From assembly GCA_003249795.1 (NCBI GenBank), contig QKHZ01000178.1:1-41998 (forward strand): a stretch of 41,998 nt of DNA. Reading direction: 5' to 3'. Both the position numbers and the translations under genes were made by a program. This DNA comes from a bacterium (GTDB lineage: Bacteria > Planctomycetota > SZUA-567). Shown one piece after another: positions 16,243 through 25,333 of the stretch. Positions within the stretch are counted from its first letter, which is position 1. Each line of letters begins with the position of its first letter. The notes under the pieces are model-generated. The model ran no database searches. It saw nothing but the letters and a program-made list of their open reading frames with translations, and was not told the DNA's origin.

Positions 16243-17583
16243 ATGATTGGATGCCATTTGGGTCGCTTCTTTCAGGTGACCGTTGGCGGTGGTTCGTATC
16301 AGGAAGGTCTGACGGCCACGATTCAGGGCGTTCCCGCAGGGCTCATGTTCACCGAGCAGGAGATCTATGGTGACCTGCTGCTGCGCAAACCCGGTGCGGA
16401 CGAGTTGTCCAGCCCCCGTAAAGAGCCGGATCTTCCCGTCATCTATACCGGCGTCAACGCTGCTGATACGATCGAAAACGCGGGCAATGCCTTCCAGACC
16501 AACGGCACGCCGCTGACGATCCTGATTCCGAATCTGGACCGTCACTTTATTCATATCAAGCAGTATCAGGATACCAACCGCACGCCGCGTCCGGGACACG
16601 CATCTTACGCGTCGTTTATGAAGTACGGCCCGGCTGATGACGCTATCGGTGCGGGGATCTTCTCCGGTCGCTACACGTCGACGATTGTCGGCGCCGGTTA
16701 CATCGCCAAGCGCATCCTGCGCATGCACGGCATCCGCGTCTTCTCGTTTGTGCGCGAGGCAGCCGGTGTGCGCTGCCCGGATATCGATTATGAAAAAGCG
16801 TTTGAGTCGACGGAAAACTACAAACAGATGCGCTGGGATCACGACCCGTTCTATCAGCATGTTTATGTGAACGGCCGCGTGAAGAACGATATGCGTTTTC
16901 TGGAAAAGATGAGGATTTTTGCCGAAATCGAACAGGAAATCGACAAGATCCGCGACAGCGCGCCTGACTTCAATCCGGCCAAGATCCGCGAAAAGTACGG
17001 TGTGCATCCTGTGATCAACTGTCCTGACCTCGCTGCGGGTGACGCGATGGTCGAGGCGTGCAACCGCATCACCGAAACCGGCGACAGCTCCGGCGGGATT
17101 GTGGAAGTCGCTGTCATGGGCGCACCGGCAGGTTTGGGCGAGCCGGTCTTCTACAAGCTTGATGGGGAACTCGGCCGTATGCTTGGCATCGGCGCGGTCA
17201 AGGGCGTTGAAGTTGGCGCTGGCTTTGGTGTCAAGGATATGACCGGTATCCAGTCCAACGACCAGATCCATTCCGAAAACGGTAAGGTCGTGTTCGATAC
17301 CAATCAGGCTGGCGGGATCACCGGCGGCTTGTCGACAGGTCAGACGATTGTTGTGCGTCTGGCGGTCAAGCCGACACCGACGATTGCAAAGCCGCAGCAC
17401 ACCATCGACAAGTACACGAAGGAAAACAAAGACCTGTCGGCGATTACCCGTCGTGACCCGACGATCGTTGCTCGCATCTGGCCGGTTGCGGAAAACTACA
17501 CCGCGCTTGTCATGCTAGACCACCTGATTGCCAACTACGGCTACCAGACGGTCATGAAGGGTTGCCTCGACGCGAAGAAGTAA
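16243..17583 (+). CDS. Chorismate synthase-family protein with altered active site
   Basis: 446 residues; AGGAGG ten bases upstream supports ATG 16243. The chorismate synthase fold is clear across the length: GRFFQVTV at the N-terminus, RPGHASYASFMKYG (H119), GIFSGRYTSTIVGAGYIA (family signature, 138-154), APAGLGEPVFYKLD, AVKGVEVGAGF, NQAGGITGGLSTGQ, and RRDP (403-406). Chorismate synthase turns EPSP into chorismate using reduced FMN. However, the canonical GESHG is GGSYQ here (the first catalytic His is Y19), the RRRPG arginines are LLRKPG, SSARET is FSGRYT, and there is an insert at about 185-245. It may be a diverged synthase or a family member with another role. No other shikimate genes are near. 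It stands alone between terminators. Confidence 0.8.
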   Translation: MIGCHLGRFFQVTVGGGSYQEGLTATIQGVPAGLMFTEQEIYGDLLLRKPGADELSSPRKEPDLPVIYTGVNAADTIENAGNAFQTNGTPLTILIPNLDRHFIHIKQYQDTNRTPRPGHASYASFMKYGPADDAIGAGIFSGRYTSTIVGAGYIAKRILRMHGIRVFSFVREAAGVRCPDIDYEKAFESTENYKQMRWDHDPFYQHVYVNGRVKNDMRFLEKMRIFAEIEQEIDKIRDSAPDFNPAKIREKYGVHPVINCPDLAAGDAMVEACNRITETGDSSGGIVEVAVMGAPAGLGEPVFYKLDGELGRMLGIGAVKGVEVGAGFGVKDMTGIQSNDQIHSENGKVVFDTNQAGGITGGLSTGQTIVVRLAVKPTPTIAKPQHTIDKYTKENKDLSAITRRDPTIVARIWPVAENYTALVMLDHLIANYGYQTVMKGCLDAKK

Positions 17584-17635
17584 GAGTCTGCCGCGTCTGT
17601 GAAAAGCCTGCGCATCGGTTCTATGAAATGATGAC

Positions 17636-17682
17636 ACACAAAAGAAACGCTCCCGATTTTTTCAGGAGCGTTTCTTTTGTGT
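17636..17682. terminator. Very strong bidirectional terminator
   Basis: Perfect 18-bp stem ACACAAAAGAAACGCTCC (17636-17653) / GGAGCGTTTCTTTTGTGT (17665-17682) with an 11-base loop containing TTTTTT, between convergent genes ending at 17583 and 17704. Confidence 0.9.
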
Positions 17683-17703
17683 TTGTTAAAACTGCAGTGA
17701 AAC

Positions 17704-19683
17704 TCACCATGTGTCGGTGCGGAAGGGGGAGGCCGGTAGTCCTTCGGCGTTGTACAGGTTGCAGCCTTCGGGGTTGTCTGCCCATGCGTAGCGTGCCGCC
17801 ATCGGCTCGGATACATTCGGGTTACTCAGGACGACTTCATTACCGTCAATCACCGCTTTGGCTGGTTCAAAGGTCTGATCGCATCCGGCAATATAAAATG
17901 TCTTCAGCGCCCCGTCTTTACTGACCAGTCCGCCGCCGACATTCTTGAACTTGATCCGCATGGTGTTGCCGTCGATCTGGCAGCCTTCATACAGCGGGCC
18001 TGTAGCGACGATGTTTTTGCGGTAGGTTTCAGCCAGTGCCCATTGTGCCAGACGGAAGCCGACGGTTTCTTTGTCTGCGGGGTGGATGTTTCCGGCTTCG
18101 CCCGCATCAATGATGACCGCCATGCCTGTGTTTGGTTCGCTTAGTGATCGGCGTTGCGATTCGCGCAGGTTTGCCCATGTGCTGTTTTCATCAAAATCGA
18201 GAGCGTTCTGATAGTTGGCAAGCTGCACTTGAATGAACGGGAACGCCCCTTGTGCCCAGCTGAAGCGCCAGTCGCGGATCATGTCGACAATGCCGCGCTC
18301 ATATTTTTTCGAATCGATGCGGAAGTTTTCGCTTGCGTTGGATTCGCCCTGATACCAGATGGCTCCTTTCATCGAATACGGAACAAGCGGCGCGATCATG
18401 TTGTCGTACAGGATGCCGGGTGTGTTGGCGACTCCCGGCCCCGGGTGTGCGCCCGCGTTGCCGGTAGCGACAACGCCGAGGTTGTGTTCGATGCGGTAGT
18501 CCCAGTTTCCGGCCAGCGGGATGCGTTGTGTTTTGTCGTCGGCAGCCTCTTTCGGAACGATGAACATCGTGTTTTTGGGGCCGATCAGGCCGCCGTGGTA
18601 GGCAAACGAGTATGCGCGCACGGCGATCACATTTTTGCCGGTTTTGACGAGGTTTGCCGGAACAGTGTATTTCCGCGGGACATTCCAGAAGTTCTGTTCA
18701 AAGCGCGCGCCGGTTTTACCGACTTGTACACCGTTAAAATAGGTTGTGTCCTGCTTGTCCACCGCACCGATGCACAGGAGGATATCTTTGCCCTGCCAGT
18801 TTGAGGGGATTTCCACTTCCATGCGGAACCAGAAGATGCCGCTGAAGGGGTGCTTGTTGTTCCAGACGCCGGGAAGACGCATCTGGCTCCAGTCGCTCAT
18901 GTCGCACTTCGCGTCCGCCCAGCCTTCTGCGAATGCGTTGTTGCCCGGGTCTTCCGGAAAGTTGACCGAGACATCGGCAGGCAGTCCCTGACGGGCAATC
19001 GGATCGGTGAGGTCGACGTCTTCGTGCGGAGCCCAGAATTCCGGATCGTTAACTGTATTGTCAAGGCTGAGAACCCATGGTGCCACATCCGGATTGTTGA
19101 TCAGGGTCTCGCGGCTTGTCCACGCTTCGACGATTGTTCCGCCCCACGACGAGTTGATGATCCCGATCTTGACGCCGAGTTCTTTGTGAAGGCGTTTGGC
19201 AAAGAAGTAAGCGACCGCCGAGAAGATGCCGACCGCGGTATCGTCATCACCGCGTTCCCAGACAGCATCCACATCACTTTGGCGTCCGGCAAAGGAGCGC
19301 CGCGGTGTGGAGAACATCCGCACGCCGTCGCAGGCGAGAGCACCGGTATCGGCTTCCCCACAGACCTGCATATGTGTCCATTCCATGTTCGATTGTCCTG
19401 ACGCCAGCCACACTTCGCCGACGTAGATATCTTTGCGGGTAATGCTTTCGCCGTCGTCGATCGATTCGACCTTCAGCTCGAACGGCCCGCCTGCTGCCAT
19501 GCGCGGCAGATGCACAAGGAACTTGCCGTCGGCACCGGATAAGTTTTGCGCAACGGTAGCGCCTAAGCAGACGCGGACGCGGGATTTGGGTTTCATCCAT
19601 CCCCAGACGGCGACGGTCTGTCCCTGCTGGACAACGGCGTGATCACTGAACAATGCGGCAAGGCGTAAGGTTTGCGTACTCAT
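17704..19683 (-). CDS. Sialate O-acetylesterase-family protein, no signal peptide, with inserted beta-domain
   Basis: 659 residues from ATG 19683 (AGGA upstream). The SASA esterase motifs are complete: SGQSNMEWTHM, SSWGGTIVEAW, IWYQGESNASE and DAGEAGNIHPADK. Between the SSWGGT and YQGESN motifs lies an extra domain (about 265-430) with a sugar-binding jelly-roll look: FSGIFWFRMEVEIPSNW, LLCIGAVDKQDTTYFNGV and VIAVRAYSF, as in the galactose-binding-like insert of long SIAE proteins. Unlike the copy at 5355-6944, the N-terminus MSTQTLRLAALFSDHAVVQQ starts directly in the first beta-strand with no signal peptide, so it should act in the cytoplasm. It may deacetylate sugars after uptake while the other works outside. 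Confidence 0.87.
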   Translation of the reverse strand: MSTQTLRLAALFSDHAVVQQGQTVAVWGWMKPKSRVRVCLGATVAQNLSGADGKFLVHLPRMAAGGPFELKVESIDDGESITRKDIYVGEVWLASGQSNMEWTHMQVCGEADTGALACDGVRMFSTPRRSFAGRQSDVDAVWERGDDDTAVGIFSAVAYFFAKRLHKELGVKIGIINSSWGGTIVEAWTSRETLINNPDVAPWVLSLDNTVNDPEFWAPHEDVDLTDPIARQGLPADVSVNFPEDPGNNAFAEGWADAKCDMSDWSQMRLPGVWNNKHPFSGIFWFRMEVEIPSNWQGKDILLCIGAVDKQDTTYFNGVQVGKTGARFEQNFWNVPRKYTVPANLVKTGKNVIAVRAYSFAYHGGLIGPKNTMFIVPKEAADDKTQRIPLAGNWDYRIEHNLGVVATGNAGAHPGPGVANTPGILYDNMIAPLVPYSMKGAIWYQGESNASENFRIDSKKYERGIVDMIRDWRFSWAQGAFPFIQVQLANYQNALDFDENSTWANLRESQRRSLSEPNTGMAVIIDAGEAGNIHPADKETVGFRLAQWALAETYRKNIVATGPLYEGCQIDGNTMRIKFKNVGGGLVSKDGALKTFYIAGCDQTFEPAKAVIDGNEVVLSNPNVSEPMAARYAWADNPEGCNLYNAEGLPASPFRTDTW

Positions 19684-19929
19684 TGAAACAATCCTGTCAT
19701 GTGAAAAAAAGATGGGTTCCCCAAAACGAGCAACATTTTTTGATCCTACCACCCGAGACCCTCATGTCCAGTTTGTTGTACCGTTTTATGCGGGAAATTG
19801 TGAAGAAAATCCGGTTACGTCACACCGCCCCAGAATATGTCCACAATATGCCTGCCTGCCCGGGCCGTTGTGGCAAAGAGGAATATAACAATGATAAATA
19901 CAGAGGAATCATGAGAATGGGAAAAGAAA

Positions 19930-19957
19930 CAGGGCAGACCCCGGAAGGTCTGCCCTG
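19930..19957 (-). terminator. Terminator of the pyrophosphatase gene
   Basis: Perfect 11-bp stem CAGGGCAGACC (19930-19940) / GGTCTGCCCTG (19947-19957), followed on the minus strand by TTTCTTTTCC, 60 bp after the stop of the membrane pyrophosphatase gene. Confidence 0.85.
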
Positions 19958-20019
19958 AAAGCTACATTTTCCGATTGGCAGAAATTCTGCTGCGCGGAAA
20001 CCGTTTCGTGTGCGATTAC

Positions 20020-22470
20020 TTATTTGACAATCGACATCACGAGGTTGGCGATCTGGTCGCCGTAAGCGACAACAACGCCGGAGAACACAACGCTGACCAT
20101 CGTCATCAGCTTGATGAGGATGTTCAGGCTCGGGCCGGAGGTGTCCTTGAACGGGTCACCAACGGTGTCACCGACAACACCAGCCTTGTGGGCGTCTGAG
20201 CCCTTGCCGCTGAGCGGGTGCTTCTTTTCGGTATCGTCAGCAGCGTAGGTCTTTTCCTGCTTTTCGATGTGCTTCTTGGCGTTGTCCCATGCACCACCGG
20301 AGTTGTTGAGCATGCACGCGAGGGTGAAGCCGGCGGTCAGACCACCAACCAGCAGGCCGATCACGCCGGTCACACCCAGCAGGATGCCGACCAGAACCGG
20401 AACGATAATCGCAATCGCGGACGGAAGAACCATTTCGCGCTGAGCGCCGCGGGTTGAGATGTCAACACACTTGGCGTACTCAGGCGTTCCTGTGCCTTCC
20501 ATGATGCCTGCGATTTCTTTGAACTGGCGACGAACTTCGTTCACCATCGCACCAGCAGCGCGGCCGACAGCTTTCATCGTCATTGCGCAGAAAACAAACG
20601 CCATCATCGCACCGATGAAGATGCCGCAGAGCAGTTTCGGGTTCATGACCGAGAGGTCATACGCGCGGACAAAGTCCTGCATACCGGCGCTTGCGAAGTA
20701 GATCAGATCCTTGCCGTTGTCCTTGGCCTGATCGATCACGAAGGTGATGGTGCTGCCGTTCGGGGTGAAGGTGCCGTCAACAGCCTTGGCACCGAGCTTG
20801 CCGATCCAGATGCGGACTTCTTCGAGGTACGCGGAGAGCAGAGCCATCGCAGTCAGTGCAGCTGAACCGATCGCAAAACCCTTACCGATCGCAGCGGTGG
20901 TGTTACCGAGCATGTCCAGCGCGTCGGTCTTCTTGCGGACGTCCGGTCCCAGACCCGACATTTCGGCGTTACCACCGGCGTTGTCAGCGATCGGGCCGTA
21001 TGCGTCAGTTGCCAGCGAGAAGCCGAGTGTTGCCAGCATACCGACAGCGGCGAAACCAACACCGTAGAGACCGATAGCGAAGTCTTGGAAACCACCGGCG
21101 AAGCCGAAGGCGGCCAGAATACCGATGACGATGGTCACAACCGGCCAGCAGGTGGAGTACATACCAACAGCGATACCATCGATGATGGTCGTTGCCGGGC
21201 CCATCTTTGCCTGAGCGGCGATGCCCTGTGTCGGGGTGTATTCGTCAGAGGTGTAGTATTCGGTCAGCAGGCCGATGACAACACCAGCGGCAAGACCGGC
21301 GACAACCGAACCGAAGATGCCCCAGGTGATCAGACCGGCGCCAGCCATCACGCCACTGACAACAGCGATCAGGATCGTGCTGACAAACAGCGGACGGGTC
21401 AGAGCCTTCATGAGGGTCTTCATGTCAGCGGTTTCATCACAGCGAACCATCATGCAGCCGATGATCGAAAGGATGATACCGGCAGCAGCCACCATCATCG
21501 GAGCGATCACAGCGTTGATGCCGTGGAAGTTCGATGAGGTGTTCAGTGCTGCACCCAGAGCTGCGGTTGCGAGGATAGAGCCGCAGTAGCTTTCGTACAG
21601 GTCAGCACCCATACCGGCAACGTCACCGACGTTGTCACCAACGTTATCGGCGATTGTGGCCGGGTTACGTGGGTCGTCTTCGGGGATGTTTGCTTCAACC
21701 TTACCAACAAGGTCGGCACCAACGTCAGCAGCCTTGGTGTAGATACCGCCACCGACACGGGCGAACAGTGCCTGGGTGGATGCACCCATACCGAAGGTCA
21801 GCATGGTGGTGGTGATTTCGACATACTTGTGGTGGTCGTCGGTACCGGCGGCAACCAGCTGAAGGCCGAGGAACGAGAAGCCGTTAGCCATGTGGTCGGC
21901 GGTGTAGACCAGTGAGTCGAGGATGTAGTACCAGATGCTGATGTCGAGCAGGCCGAAACCGACAACGACCAGACCCATAACCGCACCTGAACGGAACGCA
22001 ACCTGCAGGCCCTTGTTCAGGCTCTGCATGGCGCCGTTTGCTGTACGGGCGGATGCGTTTGTCGCGGTCTTCATACCGAGGAAGCCGCAGAGGCCGGAGA
22101 AGAAACCACCGGTCAGGAACGCAACCGGCACAAACGGGTTCTGAATGCCGAGGTACGCCAGAATTGCAAAAACAATAACCAGAACAACAAAGACGATTCC
22201 GACAACGCGGTACTGTGCTGTCAGGTAAGCCATCGCACCTTCACGGACGTGCTGTGCGATTTCTTTCATCTTGTCGGTGCCTTCACTGTCAGCCATCATG
22301 GCCTTGTAGAAGTGAACGGCGAAAACCAGAGCCACGACCGCCGCAATCGGCGCAGCCCACCAGAATCCAGGCGTTGTCATTGATTCAGCTTCCTCGCCTG
22401 CCAGTGCTGTTGCACCGGTCAGAGCGGTACCGGCTGCGATCATGCTTGAACGCCACCATCCCTTACTCAT
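20020..22470 (-). CDS. hppA: Membrane-bound ion-pumping pyrophosphatase, K+-dependent type
   Basis: 816 residues with about 16 membrane helices; GGGAG eight bases before ATG 22470. Diagnostic catalytic motifs: [11 protein letters not shown], then [19 protein letters not shown], then [17 protein letters not shown], and near the end [23 protein letters not shown]. In [15 protein letters not shown] (about residue 520) the position that is Lys in K+-independent enzymes is Ala, so this is the K+-dependent subclass. The enzyme splits PPi and pumps Na+ or H+ across the cytoplasmic membrane; the ion cannot be fixed by eye. The start is preceded by a leader with a terminator-like hairpin (22512-22534). 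It fits an energy-limited fermenter. Confidence 0.95.
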   Translation of the reverse strand: MSKGWWRSSMIAAGTALTGATALAGEEAESMTTPGFWWAAPIAAVVALVFAVHFYKAMMADSEGTDKMKEIAQHVREGAMAYLTAQYRVVGIVFVVLVIVFAILAYLGIQNPFVPVAFLTGGFFSGLCGFLGMKTATNASARTANGAMQSLNKGLQVAFRSGAVMGLVVVGFGLLDISIWYYILDSLVYTADHMANGFSFLGLQLVAAGTDDHHKYVEITTTMLTFGMGASTQALFARVGGGIYTKAADVGADLVGKVEANIPEDDPRNPATIADNVGDNVGDVAGMGADLYESYCGSILATAALGAALNTSSNFHGINAVIAPMMVAAAGIILSIIGCMMVRCDETADMKTLMKALTRPLFVSTILIAVVSGVMAGAGLITWGIFGSVVAGLAAGVVIGLLTEYYTSDEYTPTQGIAAQAKMGPATTIIDGIAVGMYSTCWPVVTIVIGILAAFGFAGGFQDFAIGLYGVGFAAVGMLATLGFSLATDAYGPIADNAGGNAEMSGLGPDVRKKTDALDMLGNTTAAIGKGFAIGSAALTAMALLSAYLEEVRIWIGKLGAKAVDGTFTPNGSTITFVIDQAKDNGKDLIYFASAGMQDFVRAYDLSVMNPKLLCGIFIGAMMAFVFCAMTMKAVGRAAGAMVNEVRRQFKEIAGIMEGTGTPEYAKCVDISTRGAQREMVLPSAIAIIVPVLVGILLGVTGVIGLLVGGLTAGFTLACMLNNSGGAWDNAKKHIEKQEKTYAADDTEKKHPLSGKGSDAHKAGVVGDTVGDPFKDTSGPSLNILIKLMTMVSVVFSGVVVAYGDQIANLVMSIVK

Positions 22471-23074
22471 TTACCCATCTCCCTGTAAAAAACAAACTGC
22501 AAAAAAGTTTCCCCTTAGCCACCCCGGCAAAGGGATTGTACATACGAGTGCCTAATTCAAGGGATTTTCCGGATTCTGTCAAGCGGGAAACCGCTGCAAA
22601 TCAGTCATGAAGGTATAGATTGGACTGAAAAACAAGGGACGTGTAACGTTTATCTATTTCTGTAACTCATTGGAGATGCATATAATGCGTGTTTTATTGG
22701 CTGGTGGTTTGTAAAGAAACGTGTTCCATCGTCAGTGATGAATGTTTTATCCGGGACAATCGTTGTTCTTTCGGGAATGCAATCCTTGCTGAATTTTTGA
22801 AAAGACGGTAAAAATAAGGTAAGAGATTATAAATCCTGCAGATTCTGTGTACGAGGCAGGATCGCATCCAGTCGTCGGGCAGGGCGGCAGAATCGTCAAA
22901 GGCAAGCGCCGCATTCAGTCGATAGCAATACCGTAGGGGCAATCGGGTTGTTGTGTCGCTACGTTATGTTATTTTCATCGGTTCTGATAGGGATCGGATG
23001 CTGTGGCCGGATGGTTTGTTGCTTTCGTCGGGGCGGTGATTTACACAACATGGTGTGATACAGCAGGGCAGAGT
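22471..23074. other. Intergenic region between divergent hppA and CheY-like genes
   Basis: This stretch of 604 bp holds the leader hairpin above, a TATAAT at 22681-22686 without a good -35, and an inverted repeat ATCCTGC..GCAGGAT around 22831-22862 with a 17-base loop. No protein gene is convincing and no known riboswitch or RNA family was recognised. Confidence 0.45.
22501..22534 (-). terminator. Terminator-like hairpin in the pyrophosphatase leader
   Basis: On the minus strand CCCTTTGCC (22534-22526) and GGCTAAGGG (22520-22512) form a stem with a GGGGT loop and one internal mismatch, followed after five bases by TTTTTT (22506-22501). It ends about 30 nt before the start codon. It could be an attenuator or the end of an upstream transcript. 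Confidence 0.45.
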
Positions 23075-23452
23075 ATGAAAATTCTGATTGCGGACGATTC
23101 GAGTACAAGCCGGCAGATTATCAAGAAGGCGCTTGCGCCGCTCAATCTTGAGGTGCTTGAGCTTGCCGACGGAACAGATGTGATTCCGACGTTGGAAGCC
23201 AATCCCGATACAATCCTCGTTGCGCTTGATTATAATATGCCGACGATCAGCGGGATGACGGCGCTTGAAGCCATCCGCCAGCATCCGCGGTTCAAGGCGA
23301 TGCCGGTGGTGATGGTGACGGCCTCCAGTGACAAGGAGTTTGTGATCCGCGCCATCCGCACGGGGGCGACGCAGTATATTACCAAGCCGTTTAAGGAAGA
23401 CCTGCTGCTCAAACGGATCAGCGATCTTCTTCAGATCGACCCGCAAGAATAA
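23075..23452 (+). CDS. CheY-like single-domain response regulator
   Basis: 125 residues, one receiver domain: ADDSSTSR (acidic pair), phospho-acceptor D52 in VALDYNMP, VTASSD and the KPF motif in YITKPFKED. ATG 23075 gives the right N-terminus (MKILIADDS); the in-frame upstream codons would add a non-conserved extension. No output domain and no adjacent kinase, so it works by protein contact, as CheY does. It precedes the small membrane-gene cassette. Confidence 0.88.
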   Translation: MKILIADDSSTSRQIIKKALAPLNLEVLELADGTDVIPTLEANPDTILVALDYNMPTISGMTALEAIRQHPRFKAMPVVMVTASSDKEFVIRAIRTGATQYITKPFKEDLLLKRISDLLQIDPQE

Positions 23453-23518
23453 CGCGTGTGTTCTGGTTTATCATCGAAATGAACATTTCTTGTCTCAGAA
23501 TTTCATGAAAGGGTTGTG

Positions 23519-24142
23519 ATGGATCATCCACATTGTTCAGGTCAATCGCGTTTGTTTATCGCGTTGGTTGTTGTCGGGATTCTGCTGAGTCTGGTGGCGG
23601 GCAGTTTTGCCGGTGCGATGATCGGATCGGGTATGGTGTGCCGTCAGCCGGAAGAGAAACCGGAGCCAGAGCCGGAACCGCAACTGACAATCGATGAGCT
23701 TTGCCAACATTTTGGCTTGGGCTGGTGGACATTGACAATTCCGGAAGGGTATCAGGCGATGGTTGCAGATAAGGAAAATATGCTGCAAATCAAAGTGGTG
23801 GGACCCGGTGGAAGGCTCTCTGGCAGCAGCGGTGGGATGTGGTCTTCAGGCTGGACCGCTGGCGATAAAGTGACGATTCTTTTGGGAAGTAGGGATCAGC
23901 ATGGGAAGGTGCCGTATTCGTTAATTTCTTCTGGGTACAGTAGTCGTGGCACGATATCTGTTGAGTTAGATGAAAAAGTATTGGACTCACCTAGTTCGAT
24001 CGGCGTGGTTCAGCCTCATCAAGAGGTTGAGCCTGGGAAGGTATTTTATAAGTATACCTGCAATGATAGTGGCATTACGAACGATGCCGTGCTGAAGGAA
24101 GGCGAGTTGGGGATTCTGGTCGATTTTGCACCTAAGAATTAA
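23519..24142 (+). CDS. Small membrane-anchored protein of unknown function, copy 1 of a paralogous pair
   Basis: 207 residues from ATG 23519 (AAAGGG upstream). One N-terminal membrane helix (about 12-36, LFIALVVVGILLSLVAG) ends in SFAGAMIG, then CRQPEEKPEPEPEPQ, an acidic Pro/Glu spacer, and a soluble domain starting LTIDELCQHFGLGWWTL. The domain has Gly-rich beta-strands (GWTAGDKVTILLG, VEPGKVFYKY, EGELGILVDF). It is clearly homologous to the next gene, which matches it through the membrane helix, the spacer and the WWT and GDKV motifs. I do not recognise the family. The Pro/Glu spacer suggests the domain is held away from the membrane, probably outside the cytoplasm. Confidence 0.7.
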   Translation: MDHPHCSGQSRLFIALVVVGILLSLVAGSFAGAMIGSGMVCRQPEEKPEPEPEPQLTIDELCQHFGLGWWTLTIPEGYQAMVADKENMLQIKVVGPGGRLSGSSGGMWSSGWTAGDKVTILLGSRDQHGKVPYSLISSGYSSRGTISVELDEKVLDSPSSIGVVQPHQEVEPGKVFYKYTCNDSGITNDAVLKEGELGILVDFAPKN

Positions 24143-24165
24143 TGACAGGAAAGAGAGGGATTGGC

Positions 24166-24768
24166 ATGCAGATGACACCGAATAAAAACGGGATCAAGCT
24201 TTTGTATACTGTTTTTTGTGTTGGTGGTTTGCTGAGTCTGGTGGTCGGTAGTTTTGCCGGTGCGCTGATCGGATCGAGTGTTGTGTGCCGTCAGCCGGAA
24301 GAGAAGCCGGAACCGCAACTGACAATCGATGAACTCTGTCAATATCTTGGCCTGAAATGGTGGACGGTAACGCTTCCTGATGGGATTGACAAGCTTGTGG
24401 CAGGGGATAAACATTTAATGCTTTGCATGAAGGTTGTCCGGGCGGATGGAACGCAAGTGGCATGTAACTCTTCTTGGTCGTTGGGGTGGAAGCCTGGGGA
24501 TAAAGTGAAGATCATCATTGGTCAACGGGATGGTGATCAGGTGCCATACATGATCCTTGGCGGTTCCTCTGGATCGTTTCGCCTCAAATTTCAGAATGAT
24601 GTCGCTGCTGAGATGAGAGGTTCCTGCAGACTTATTGCGCCGCATACGGATGTGGAGCCGGGGAAGGCCTTTTATAAGTTCTATCAGAATCCCGGAATTG
24701 TTGATCTCAGCAAGTTGGAAGACGGTGAACTCGGCCTCGTTGTCGACTTTGAGGTTCCGGCTCCTTAG
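24166..24768 (+). CDS. Small membrane-anchored protein of unknown function, copy 2 of a paralogous pair
   Basis: 200 residues. ATG 24166 is preferred over the ATG at 24142 that overlaps the upstream stop: it has AGAGAGGG upstream, and with this start the protein lines up residue for residue with copy 1 (both reach GSFAGA at residue 28). Same plan: one membrane helix, CRQPEEKPEPQ, then LTIDELCQYLGLKWWTVTLP and a beta-rich domain with GWKPGDKVKIIIGQRD and VEPGKAFYKFY. The pair must come from a tandem duplication followed by marked divergence. No function can be named. Confidence 0.7.
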   Translation: MQMTPNKNGIKLLYTVFCVGGLLSLVVGSFAGALIGSSVVCRQPEEKPEPQLTIDELCQYLGLKWWTVTLPDGIDKLVAGDKHLMLCMKVVRADGTQVACNSSWSLGWKPGDKVKIIIGQRDGDQVPYMILGGSSGSFRLKFQNDVAAEMRGSCRLIAPHTDVEPGKAFYKFYQNPGIVDLSKLEDGELGLVVDFEVPAP

Positions 24769-24823
24769 CTTCGCCTCAAGGCGTGGTGAATAAATATTTC
24801 TATGTTGTGGTGCGAGGAATGTG

Positions 24824-25324
24824 ATGGCAGATGAGACTGATGCGGGCTGTCAGATTGTGATTCGGCAGAACAGAAAGCTGGCGTCTTTCCTTCTACTTTT
24901 CGGCTGGGCGGTTGTTCTGTCGATGATGTTAAAAATAGATTTTCCTGACGGGTTGCAGAACGAGTGGCGGTTTGTATTCGGGCAAAAGGCTGAAACTTCG
25001 ACAAATCTCACAGAAGTCACCGAACTGGATGAGAAAACGGATCTGGTTGCCTACTCCTATCTTGTTGACGGGCACGAGTATTGGGGCCATAGTCTTTGCT
25101 ATGTCTGTTCACTAAAGAGTGGCGAGACCGTCCCGGTTGAGTATGTTGTTGGTTTCCCCGAGATTTCCGGGTGTGTCGGAATGAAACGGCATCAGCATCC
25201 GATTGCAGGAATAATTCATCTTCCTTTGGCTGCTATCGCATGGGCGACTTTTCTGTTTTTCCTGTGCAGGTTTATTGTTCGGCTTCTGATGCGTGGCATT
25301 TCCGCATTGTCGGCTGTGAAATAA
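24824..25324 (+). CDS. Two-helix membrane protein, DUF3592-like, copy 1
   Basis: 166 residues from ATG 24824 (GAGGA upstream). A membrane helix near residues 21-38 and a second at about 126-155 flank a small beta-domain with VAYSYLVDGHEYWGHS, SGETVPVEYVV and FPEISGCVGM. This matches the pattern of DUF3592 proteins (a Y.Y.V.G..Y.G strand pair, then G..V.V.Y and P..S). Homologous to the next gene. The domain should face one side of the membrane; its role is unknown. It follows the previous pair by 55 bp and looks co-transcribed. Confidence 0.65.
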   Translation: MADETDAGCQIVIRQNRKLASFLLLFGWAVVLSMMLKIDFPDGLQNEWRFVFGQKAETSTNLTEVTELDEKTDLVAYSYLVDGHEYWGHSLCYVCSLKSGETVPVEYVVGFPEISGCVGMKRHQHPIAGIIHLPLAAIAWATFLFFLCRFIVRLLMRGISALSAVK

Positions 25325-25333
25325 GGGGACGCT

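Noticed and set aside
16243-17583. Plain call of aroC
   Set aside because: The loss of the first catalytic His and of conserved Arg residues makes a confident gene symbol unsafe.
22831-22862. Possible riboswitch or structured RNA upstream of the CheY-like gene
   Set aside because: Only one 7-bp inverted repeat with a large loop is seen and it fits no RNA family I know.
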